From assembly GCA_023277325.1 (NCBI GenBank), contig JALRIQ010000281.1, forward strand, positions 1 to 5,505: a stretch of 5,505 nt of DNA, written 5' to 3'. Under the pieces are notes generated by a model. That model was not told where the DNA came from, did no database searches, and saw nothing but the letters and a program-made list of their open reading frames with translations. This stretch comes from Bacteroidia bacterium. GTDB taxonomy: Bacteria > Bacteroidota > Bacteroidia > UBA8524. Shown here piece by piece: positions 1-5,168 of this stretch; within the stretch, counting starts at the first letter, position 1, and every line of letters begins with the position of its first letter. Both the position numbers and the translations under genes were made by a program.

Positions 1-1
1 G

Positions 2-304
2 CTCATTCTTGCCTATTGTAGCAAAGACATTGCGGAACGGGTTTTCAAATTACCGATAGCATCGATACTTTTCGCCTCATTTTTGATGGTATTTCTCGAC
101 TTTTTTATTGAGCCCGTAGCCATCAAACTGAAATTTTGGTACTGGCCAAATAATGAAGTTCCCTGGCAAAATTACCTCGGCTGGTTTGGTGTATCCGCAG
201 TGCTTTTTGCGCTCACTCACTTTTTAAAATTGCACTGGCAGAATAAAATTTCCGTATTGATGTACCTGCTTTTACTCGGCTTTTTTGCCTTGCTGAATTT
301 TTAA
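2..304 (+). CDS. Carotenoid biosynthesis membrane protein, CruF/DUF422-like (5' end missing)
   Basis: This is the C-terminal 100 residues of a gene that begins before the window; the reading frame is open from base 2 and ends with TAA at 302-304. It is very hydrophobic, with about three membrane segments. The signature is the stretch around 91-190: an Asp followed by IEPVAIKLKFWYW, then a short loop and QNYLGWF. This matches the carotenoid biosynthesis protein family (Pfam DUF422) as I know it, where D..(D/E)P..., W.W and N(F/Y).GW are the conserved elements. The characterised cyanobacterial member, CruF, is a carotenoid 1',2'-hydratase, and Bacteroidota homologues sit in clusters for myxol- or saproxanthin-like pigments. 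The crtZ gene 0.6 kb downstream supports a pigment role. The family call is firm. The exact reaction (hydratase or another step) is inference, and the missing N-terminus cannot be judged. Confidence 0.8.
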   Translation, partial: LILAYCSKDIAERVFKLPIASILFASFLMVFLDFFIEPVAIKLKFWYWPNNEVPWQNYLGWFGVSAVLFALTHFLKLHWQNKISVLMYLLLLGFFALLNF

Positions 305-335
305 ATCATACGAAACCTTTTCAAGGAAAGGCTGT

Positions 336-343
336 TACCTTTG
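336..343 (+). promoter_or_regulatory. Bacteroidota -7 box upstream of gpx
   Basis: TACCTTTG is an exact match to the Bacteroidota sigma-A -7 consensus TAnnTTTG and ends 10 bases before the gpx ATG. Transcription would start at roughly 347-352, giving a leaderless or nearly leaderless mRNA. No TTG -33 element is seen at the usual 19-21 bp spacing, so the site is supported by the -7 box and its position only. Confidence 0.55.
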
Positions 344-353
344 AACCAATCTT

Positions 354-944
354 ATGAAAAAAATTATTCTTCTATCTGCCTTAATCACACTATCTCTTTT
401 ATCCTTCCGCTGTGCAGATAACTCATCTGTAACGGCAAACAATACTATTTCTATGGAAACCACAGCGAGCAGTAACTTTCACGATCTATCCATTCTCGCA
501 CTCGATGGCAAAACCACCATCAATTTCGCCGACTTCAAAGGCAAAAAAGTACTTTGTGTAAATACCGCGTCGGAGTGTGGCTATACCTACCAGTATGAAG
601 GTCTAGAAGAGCTCAATAAAAAATATGGCGACAAAGTGGTTGTTATTGGGTTTCCATGCAACCAGTTCGGCGGACAAGAACCTGGAGCTCCCGAAGAAAT
701 CGAAACTTTTTGCAAAAAGAATTACGGTGTAAGCTTCACCCTCACTGAAAAAATCGATGTGAAGGGAGATAACCAACATTCAGTATATCAGTGGTTGACG
801 AAAAAAAGCCTAAATGGCGTAAACGACTACAGCATCAAATGGAATTTCAATAAGTTCCTCATCGACGAAAACGGCAAACTCGTAGCCTATTTCGAATCAG
901 GTGTTAAACCGATGGATGAGAAAATCACCTCTTTATTGCAATGA
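354..944 (+). CDS. gpx: Glutathione peroxidase family protein, exported (thioredoxin-type Cys GPx)
   Basis: This 196-residue protein reduces hydrogen peroxide or lipid hydroperoxides. The GPx catalytic tetrad is intact by comparison with GPX4: peroxidatic Cys75 in NTASECGYT, Gln108 in FPCNQFGGQEP, and Trp163-Asn164 in IKWNFNKFLID. Cys120 in EEIETFCKKNYGVSF lies where the resolving Cys of thioredoxin-dependent GPx enzymes sits, so thioredoxin rather than glutathione is the probable reductant (inference). The catalytic domain starts near residue 42. Before it are a hydrophobic signal (residues 3-18), a Cys at 20 and a Ser/Thr/Asn-rich linker, which look like a lipoprotein or exported form. The -1 residue before Cys20 is Arg, a poor lipobox, so lipidation is uncertain. 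The gene lies 49 bp after the CruF-like gene and overlaps crtZ by 4 bp (ATGA). The ATG at 354 is favoured because it gives the signal sequence and follows a -7 box. Confidence 0.93.
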   Translation: MKKIILLSALITLSLLSFRCADNSSVTANNTISMETTASSNFHDLSILALDGKTTINFADFKGKKVLCVNTASECGYTYQYEGLEELNKKYGDKVVVIGFPCNQFGGQEPGAPEEIETFCKKNYGVSFTLTEKIDVKGDNQHSVYQWLTKKSLNGVNDYSIKWNFNKFLIDENGKLVAYFESGVKPMDEKITSLLQ

Positions 945-1396
945 ACTTCTGGCTTGCCGCATTAATCACCTTTGCCACTTTTTGGTTCATGGAATTCATG
1001 GCATGGTTCACCCACCGCTATGTCATGCATGGATTTTTGTGGAAAGTGCATCAGGACCACCACCAAGGATCGCCCGGTTTCTTTGAGAAAAACGATTTCT
1101 TTTTCCTCATTTTCGCCGTTCCAAGCTGGTTGTTTATGATGTTTGGGATGATGGCTGGCAATGATTGGCGCCTTTATGTAGGTTTAGGAATTCTTATTTA
1201 TGGATTTGCCTATTTCCTGGTACATGAGGTCATCATCCACCAGCGTTTCAAATGGTTCCGCAATCTAGACAGCACCTATATCAAAGCCATTCGTCGTGCA
1301 CATAAGATGCACCACAAGCACCTGGGTAAAGAGGATGGAGAATCCTTTGGGATGCTCATCGTTGGGAAGAAGTATTGGGAGATGGTTCGGAAATAG
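941..1396 (+). CDS. crtZ: Beta-carotene hydroxylase (CrtZ type, fatty acid hydroxylase superfamily)
   Basis: This 151-residue integral membrane di-iron hydroxylase is predicted to add 3-hydroxyl groups to beta-ionone rings (beta-carotene to cryptoxanthin and zeaxanthin, or one ring of a monocyclic carotenoid). All four histidine clusters are present: H25-x4-H30 in THRYVMHG, H37-x2-H40-H41 in VHQDHHQG, H95-x4-H100 in VHEVIIHQRF, and H121-x2-H124-H125 in RRAHKMHHKH. Between them are hydrophobic segments at about 3-23, 53-72 and 78-94. The length is usual for short bacterial CrtZ proteins. The Bacteroidota-like C-terminus contains KEDGESFGMLIVGKKYW. The ATG overlaps the gpx stop as ATGA, so the two genes are almost certainly co-transcribed and translationally coupled. 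The CruF-like gene upstream fits a myxol/saproxanthin- or zeaxanthin-type pathway, but the actual product is not determined by this window. No rho-independent terminator is seen downstream. Confidence 0.92.
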   Translation: MNFWLAALITFATFWFMEFMAWFTHRYVMHGFLWKVHQDHHQGSPGFFEKNDFFFLIFAVPSWLFMMFGMMAGNDWRLYVGLGILIYGFAYFLVHEVIIHQRFKWFRNLDSTYIKAIRRAHKMHHKHLGKEDGESFGMLIVGKKYWEMVRK

Positions 1397-1476
1397 TCGA
1401 CTCATCGACTAGTCGACTTATTTACTCATCGACTTGGAGACTTATCGACGGAAGACGATGAGATGGCTAGACATTG
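1397..1476. repeat. Degenerate 8-bp tandem repeat array (TCGACTNA family)
   Basis: This array fills the gap between the crtZ stop and the convergent barrel gene's stop. Read in 8-base steps from 1397, units include TCGACTCA, TCGACTAG, TCGACTTA, TTTACTCA, TCGACTTG and GAGACTTA. The core GAC falls at 1399, 1407, 1415, 1431, 1439 and 1447 (TAC at 1423). After a one-base slip it continues as GAC 1454, GAT 1462 and GAC 1470. That is ten units in register. Units 1405-1416 form a perfect 12-bp palindrome, TCGACTAGTCGA. There is no U-tract, so it does not look like an ordinary terminator. Function unknown. Confidence 0.8.
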
Positions 1477-1478
1477 TT

Positions 1479-2186
1479 CTATTTCTCTTTTTCCTCAGAC
1501 TTCAGATTGAGTCCTTTTTGGCCTCTATAGGCGACAATGAAGGGGAAACAAAGTCGGATATTCAACGTATTGAGACGCTCCTGAGGAAGCCCGATTACCA
1601 AGTCGCCACCGGAGGTCCATGTGCGTTTGCTAAGCCCGAATAGATAGGAAACAGCGAGCTGAGCACCATAATCCTTTTCGGGCTGCAACTTAATCAGTAG
1701 AGACGGGCCAAGATAATTTTGTCTGTTTTCAATAAGCAGTTTCCCATTTCCCGAAAAAGGATCTTGAGAAAAATCAACTTGGGTTGGAGAAGAATTGAGC
1801 TGTACCCAGAAGTGACTATTCTGGTATGCAGCGCCTAGAGCAACCGAAAGCTTTTTCTTTTCTAAAATTAAATACCGGTAATCAAGTCCTACCCTGGTAA
1901 TTCGTTGGTAACCGGGATCTAGATCAGTACTGTTCCCAAAGGACAAAAGACTGCCTTCAAAATAAGCCGACATGTTTAGTTTATCGAAATAGGCATTCAT
2001 TCCCAAACCTAAGGAGGCTGAGTAGTGCATTATAGGGGAAACTTTAAGTTCCTGAATCCGCGCATTTGCAGCAAATGGGCTCTCCGTGGCGCCATTTATC
2101 GTGACCACATAATCTCTTCTTACCTTTTGCCCGAGTGCCCAATTCCCAATTAAAATGAACAAAATAAGGATGTGTAGCTTTTTCAT
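1479..2186 (-). CDS. Hypothetical outer-membrane beta-barrel protein
   Basis: I do not recognise this 235-residue protein as a named family. It begins with a clear Sec signal peptide: MKK, a hydrophobic core at 4-18, and likely cleavage after Ala-Leu-Gly19 before Gln20, a common Bacteroidota pattern. The rest has alternating hydrophobic/polar stretches typical of antiparallel outer-membrane strands, for example SASLGLGMNAYF, VGLDYRYLIL, LSVALGAAYQ, GAQLAVSYLFG and LNIRLCFPFIVAY. After the last strand there is a short charged tail rich in Lys and Glu, unusual for a barrel that normally ends in an aromatic residue. It stands alone: it converges on crtZ, diverges from the SH3-like protein gene, and lies between two blocks of 8-bp repeats. 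A porin-like or barrel-family (DUF3575/PorT-like) role is possible but unsupported. The start is the only ATG that gives the signal peptide, and a promoter lies upstream. Confidence 0.75.
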   Translation of the reverse strand: MKKLHILILFILIGNWALGQKVRRDYVVTINGATESPFAANARIQELKVSPIMHYSASLGLGMNAYFDKLNMSAYFEGSLLSFGNSTDLDPGYQRITRVGLDYRYLILEKKKLSVALGAAYQNSHFWVQLNSSPTQVDFSQDPFSGNGKLLIENRQNYLGPSLLIKLQPEKDYGAQLAVSYLFGLSKRTWTSGGDLVIGLPQERLNTLNIRLCFPFIVAYRGQKGLNLKSEEKEK

Positions 2187-2205
2187 ACCTCAGATATTTA
2201 CCCCC

Positions 2206-2236
2206 TAAAACTACCGACTATTCCTTTTTGTTCCAA
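2206..2236 (-). promoter_or_regulatory. Promoter of the barrel gene (-33 TTG, -7 TAGTTTTA)
   Basis: On the - strand, TTG (2236-2234) is followed after exactly 20 bases by TAGTTTTA (2213-2206), seven of eight matches to the Bacteroidota TAnnTTTG box at its standard -33 spacing. Transcription would begin near 2200, leaving a leader of about 14 bases before the ATG at 2186. Confidence 0.5.
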
Positions 2237-2250
2237 GTTTCGTCCTTTGG

Positions 2251-2362
2251 TCGACGAATGGACTAAGCGACAACTAGACAATTAGATGGTCAGATAGATT
2301 CATCTTCGTGATATCGTCTTTTGTTTGACTGTCTGGTTGTCTGACCATCTTGCTGTCTGCAG
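2251..2362. repeat. 8-bp-period repeats in two opposed orientations
   Basis: In the left half, GAC/GAT cores fall every 8 bases at 2253, 2261, 2269, 2277, 2285 and 2293, with units such as TCGACGAA, TGGACTAA, TAGACAAT and TAGATGGT. In the right half the complementary core GTC (with GTT and ATC variants) falls every 8 bases at 2323, 2331, 2339, 2347 and 2355, with units such as GTCTGGTT and GTCTGACC. The block is therefore the same repeat family as 1397-1476, inverted upon itself, and lies between the two divergent promoters of the barrel gene and the SH3-like gene. No gene is seen in it. Confidence 0.75.
2284..2350. repeat. 11-bp perfect inverted repeat, potential stem-loop
   Basis: AGATGGTCAGA at 2284-2294 is the exact reverse complement of TCTGACCATCT at 2340-2350. 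Outward of this the match continues with interruptions (AGACA at 2276-2280 pairs with TGTCT at 2354-2358). The loop is 45 bases. It may form a hairpin or cruciform, or may simply follow from the opposed repeat units. Confidence 0.7.
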
Positions 2363-2389
2363 TAAACGTAACTAGTCGATGAATCCACT

Positions 2390-2397
2390 TATCTTTG
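2390..2397 (+). promoter_or_regulatory. -7 box upstream of the SH3-like gene; decides its start
   Basis: TATCTTTG matches TAnnTTTG exactly and ends six bases before the ATG at 2404. A start at the in-frame TTG (2395) would lie inside this box and upstream of any plausible transcript, so the ATG at 2404 is chosen and the mRNA is probably leaderless or nearly so. No clear -33 TTG is seen. Confidence 0.55.
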
Positions 2398-2403
2398 CCT
2401 CTC

Positions 2404-3120
2404 ATGAAACAGAAATTTCTTTTCCTATTCCTGCTTGTTGCTGGCTTTGCGTTAGGTGTACAAGCAGAACGCATCAATTCAACGGCAGAGATATTCGATA
2501 CGCCTTATGCTTCTCAACCAGTTGCGTGGTTGGATCGCGGTGCAGAAGTATGGATTGATGGCACCTCTTCTAACAAATCGCGGATAAAGATTTATACCAA
2601 GGTTTGGGTGAAACGCAAGGACATGACACGCAGCACGGCAAAGGCAAATGCTGTTTTGCATGATATTGATGGAAATGTAATTGGCGGCATCTACCTGCCT
2701 CAGTCTACCATTCATGATACAACCAGCTCCTTCAGTACCCATGTGCTCATATTCCGCGGTTATATCTTCAAAGACCGCATCGACCCAAAAAGTATCCCTG
2801 AGCCAGAGCTGATAAAAATCCTCGACCCGAAAAAAAGCAAGGTAGATACCAGCGATATGAATGGCTTTATCAAGTCATTTAAATTTCGTCAAACGCAAGA
2901 CACACTAGGCTTTACATTTCATGAAATGGCCGGAAAAGACGGACCAAGAATGGGTTTAGCCTTCAAAGAAAACCGTCTTGTGGCCGTTATTCCAACCAAT
3001 GGATTCAAACCGAAATACTTTGAAGCAGAACTGCATCAGGCAAGTTTGCATGTCGTGTACTTGGAAAAACTAAGTCCGGAAGAAGAAACCCTGTTTGTGG
3101 ATTTGTTTAGTCCGCGTTAG
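2404..3120 (+). CDS. Secreted hypothetical protein with SH3-like segments
   Basis: This is a 238-residue protein without a name I recognise. Residues 1-21 are a typical signal peptide (MKQK, hydrophobic core 5-18, cleavage after Val-Gln-Ala21), so it is exported to the periplasm or beyond; there is no lipobox Cys. Residues about 23-75 look like a bacterial SH3-like domain: a strand with INSTAEIFDTPY, a WLDRGAEVWIDG turn, then RIKIYTKVWVKRKDM, the usual place for the 'gWV' ending. Residues about 83-130 may be a second SH3-like or beta-rich unit (VLHDIDGNVIGGIYLP ... FRGYIFKDRID). The C-terminal third is mixed alpha/beta. Bacterial SH3 domains often bind peptidoglycan or proteins, but no ligand can be assigned here. 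The coding end overlaps the convergent waaA end by 14 bp. The start is ATG 2404 because of the signal peptide and the -7 box. Confidence 0.72.
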   Translation: MKQKFLFLFLLVAGFALGVQAERINSTAEIFDTPYASQPVAWLDRGAEVWIDGTSSNKSRIKIYTKVWVKRKDMTRSTAKANAVLHDIDGNVIGGIYLPQSTIHDTTSSFSTHVLIFRGYIFKDRIDPKSIPEPELIKILDPKKSKVDTSDMNGFIKSFKFRQTQDTLGFTFHEMAGKDGPRMGLAFKENRLVAVIPTNGFKPKYFEAELHQASLHVVYLEKLSPEEETLFVDLFSPR

Positions 3121-4327
3121 CGGCCACCACCTCAATAATTTTTTTACTTGCCCCTCGGTTATTTTCCACCCACTGAGCGGCTCTTTTACCCGCTTCCTGC
3201 GAGTCGTTTGGTGCAGCAAACCTATTCAGGAGTTGACGAAACTCCTCCACGTCGGCCAATAAAAAACCACCACCGGCTTCAGCTAAATCAATTCCCTCCG
3301 GGTATTTGGCAATATTATTTCCATAACAAACAGCCACTCCCCAAACGGCAGCTTCCAAAATATTGTGTAAAGCATTGCTGAATCCACCGCCAACGAGCGC
3401 CAAATCCGCGTAGGGATAGGCATTGCCCAATAAGCCCATCCTATCAATGATTAGCACCCGCTTGAATGGGTCATGATTGCCCTTTTCCAATTCAGAATAA
3501 CGCAAACATTCGCCTCTAAATAAGGCTTCTATTTCCTGACAATGTTCCTCATCGGTTTCATGGGGAACAATTACCCATTTGAAATAAGGAAAATCACTGT
3601 ACACATCGCGGATGAGCTCCTCCTCATGGGGCCAGGATGACCCTGCCATTACCACAAAGGAATCATTACAAAAAGCATCGAGCTCAGGAATTTCTTTTCT
3701 GCGTTCTTTCAACTGCGCCACCCGATCAAAACGGGTATCCCCGGCATGCATCGCGGGTAAGTTGAACGGAGCCAACAACTCCATGGAAGCCTTATCCTGG
3801 GTAAAAATATGGGTATAGGCCTTCAACATTTTACGGTGCAAAGTCCCGAATGGTCTAAAAAAAGGCTGACTGGACCGAAAACGCGCAGAAATCAGATAGA
3901 AAGGAACATTCCGGCGCTTGATTTCCATCAAAAAGAAATACCAAAATTCATACTTCACGAAAAAGACCCTATCCGCGTCCATGGCAGAAACAAAGTCTTT
4001 GGCATTTTTTGGTGAATCGATGGGAAGGTAGCCTACCCAGCTGGCGAGATCATAGTCTTTTCTATTCTCATACCCTGAAGGCGAATAAAAACTCAGGCAA
4101 ATCTCAATGCCCTGATTGTGATAATAGTCAACTAGCGGCCTAGCTTGCTCAAATTCTCCGAGGGAAGCACAGTGAAACCAGAAGCGTATGCCTGTCTTTT
4201 TATGCGGCAATTTCTCGCGCCAATTTTCTCTTCCATCCACCCAAGCTTTGGCCTTTTCATTGCGCAATGCTGCCAAACGAATGGCAAATCCATAGAGCTG
4301 AAGGGCGATATAGTAGAGGAAGCGCAC
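3107..4327 (-). CDS. waaA: 3-deoxy-D-manno-octulosonic acid (Kdo) transferase, GT30
   Basis: WaaA transfers Kdo from CMP-Kdo to the lipid A precursor at the inner face of the inner membrane, starting the LPS core. With the GTG start at 4327 it has 406 residues, within the family's range. An N-terminal hydrophobic anchor (residues 3-21) is followed by the GRxxW motif (32-36) and the acceptor-side motif FHCASLGEFEQARPL, in which Glu58 corresponds to the catalytic Glu of the family. The second half has AGSSWPHEEE and the donor-site loop VGGGFSNALHNILEAAVWG, typical of Bacteroidota WaaA. The usual Pro after GV in the following segment is Ala (GVAVCYG), a small oddity. The GTG shares one base with the TAG of the upstream barrel gene (TAGTG). 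An in-frame ATG at 4387 would add 20 glycine- and charge-rich residues inside the upstream gene and is less likely. Confidence 0.92.
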   Translation of the reverse strand: MRFLYYIALQLYGFAIRLAALRNEKAKAWVDGRENWREKLPHKKTGIRFWFHCASLGEFEQARPLVDYYHNQGIEICLSFYSPSGYENRKDYDLASWVGYLPIDSPKNAKDFVSAMDADRVFFVKYEFWYFFLMEIKRRNVPFYLISARFRSSQPFFRPFGTLHRKMLKAYTHIFTQDKASMELLAPFNLPAMHAGDTRFDRVAQLKERRKEIPELDAFCNDSFVVMAGSSWPHEEELIRDVYSDFPYFKWVIVPHETDEEHCQEIEALFRGECLRYSELEKGNHDPFKRVLIIDRMGLLGNAYPYADLALVGGGFSNALHNILEAAVWGVAVCYGNNIAKYPEGIDLAEAGGGFLLADVEEFRQLLNRFAAPNDSQEAGKRAAQWVENNRGASKKIIEVVAANAD

Positions 4328-5088
4328 TACTTGAATTTGTATCCGTTGCCTTGAGTTGCCACCCCCGTATATATCGGCAATAACCAACCAAAACGAATCC
4401 CGGTATAGGAGTCGAAGCGCTGTGCGGTATTGCCCTGCATCAAATCATAATCAATCTTTCTTCGGCTATACGTATAACCCTGTGCGAATTCAATACCGAT
4501 AAAAAAATTGAGGCGGTTCTTCTTGTCAAGATTCTGATAGCCGATAAACTCATTGAACATCAGTCCTGAAGTGAGCCGATCATATCCATAGCGAAAATCA
4601 CCTTGCAAGGCAGCCACCCCAAGTGAATTATTGGTGAGACGAAGAAAATGTTCCATATACCCAGCACCTGCAGAAACCATGATTCCCGAATTTCGATTGC
4701 GCTTTCCGATAGGGAATATCTTTCCGATTTTAACATTCAGATTATAGCCCCTTTGCTGCGCATCGATTGGGATAAAACTTCCATTATTATCAATAGCATA
4801 CCCCGCAGAATCGACCACCTGATTAAAAATTCCAGCCTCTTTTAGCTTGCCGCCAAACCAATAACTGCCCTCTACGCCAAAGAACCAATTTCCTCCTGTC
4901 TTATAATATACCCCTGCTCCTACTGCCGAATTGGAATAATAACGCTCGGCCAAATCTGCACCGGGAACATTAAAATTATAGGTAAACTGGCAGATGTATC
5001 CAGTCTTTACGCGTGACAAAGTATCCCTTCTTTGTGCATTCGCACTCAGGGCACTAATCAAAAGGAGAAGGCAAAATAATCGTCTCAT
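4327..5088 (-). CDS. Hypothetical outer-membrane beta-barrel protein upstream of waaA
   Basis: This 253-residue protein has a clear signal peptide (MRRLFC, hydrophobic core 7-14, cleavage after Ala-Asn-Ala18 before Gln19). The mature part has many amphipathic beta-strand candidates with aromatic girdles, such as GYICQFTYNFNVP, GAGVYYKTGGNWFFGVEG, YNLNVKIGKIFPIG, GIMVSAGAGYMEHF, LNFFIGIEFAQGYTY and YTGIRFGWLLPIY, so an outer-membrane barrel of about eight to ten strands is likely. No named family is recognised; barrel-family (OMP_b-brl/PorT-like) membership is possible. It is the first gene of a two-gene unit with waaA (one-base overlap, translational coupling), which hints at a role tied to LPS or outer-membrane biogenesis, though position alone does not prove it. 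ATG 5088 is supported by the signal peptide and a -7 box just upstream. Confidence 0.78.
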   Translation of the reverse strand: MRRLFCLLLLISALSANAQRRDTLSRVKTGYICQFTYNFNVPGADLAERYYSNSAVGAGVYYKTGGNWFFGVEGSYWFGGKLKEAGIFNQVVDSAGYAIDNNGSFIPIDAQQRGYNLNVKIGKIFPIGKRNRNSGIMVSAGAGYMEHFLRLTNNSLGVAALQGDFRYGYDRLTSGLMFNEFIGYQNLDKKNRLNFFIGIEFAQGYTYSRRKIDYDLMQGNTAQRFDSYTGIRFGWLLPIYTGVATQGNGYKFK

Positions 5089-5095
5089 GAGCTTT

Positions 5096-5103
5096 CAAAT
5101 ATA
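5096..5103 (-). promoter_or_regulatory. -7 box for the barrel-waaA unit
   Basis: On the - strand this reads TATATTTG, an exact TAnnTTTG match ending seven bases before the ATG at 5088, so the leader would be very short or absent. No convincing TTG -33 is seen at 19-21 bp. It lies in the 80-bp region shared with the divergent aminotransferase promoter. Confidence 0.5.
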
Positions 5104-5138
5104 TCGGATTCAAACTGAAAGTATTCCTTTGGAAAATC

Positions 5139-5146
5139 TATCTTTG
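5139..5146 (+). promoter_or_regulatory. -7 box for the aminotransferase gene
   Basis: TATCTTTG is an exact TAnnTTTG match and is identical to the box before the SH3-like gene at 2390. It would place the transcript start near 5153, about 16 bases before the ATG at 5169. The -33 region is weak (CTG at 5115-5117). Confidence 0.5.
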
Positions 5147-5168
5147 CCCGCGTTCAATCAATACATTC

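Noticed and set aside
354..944. Selenocysteine-type GPx
   Set aside because: The catalytic position is encoded as Cys (TGT), with no in-frame TGA there.
901..1086. Small + strand open frame across the gpx-crtZ junction
   Set aside because: It is out of frame with two well-supported genes and has no recognisable protein features.
1405..1416. Rho-independent terminator at the TCGACTAGTCGA palindrome
   Set aside because: The palindrome has no loop, a low-stability core and no following T-tract in either direction; it is better explained as adjacent repeat units.
1397..1476. CRISPR array
   Set aside because: The period is only 8 bases with no spacer/repeat alternation, and no cas genes are present.
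1434..1643. 69-codon + strand open frame
   Set aside because: It starts inside the repeat array and runs antisense to the barrel gene; the composition is not protein-like.
2395..2403. TTG start at 2395 for the SH3-like gene
   Set aside because: It lies inside the TATCTTTG -7 box, and the ATG at 2404 begins a standard signal peptide.
2274..2477. 67-codon - strand open frame over the inverted array
   Set aside because: It crosses the SH3-like gene's start and promoter and consists largely of translated repeats.
3148..4354. Several short + strand open frames opposite waaA
   Set aside because: All are antisense shadows of a complete, strongly recognised WaaA reading frame.
4328..4387. 20-residue N-terminal extension of WaaA from ATG 4387
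   Set aside because: It overlaps the upstream barrel gene, lacks family-like sequence, and an in-frame GTG sits exactly at the upstream stop.
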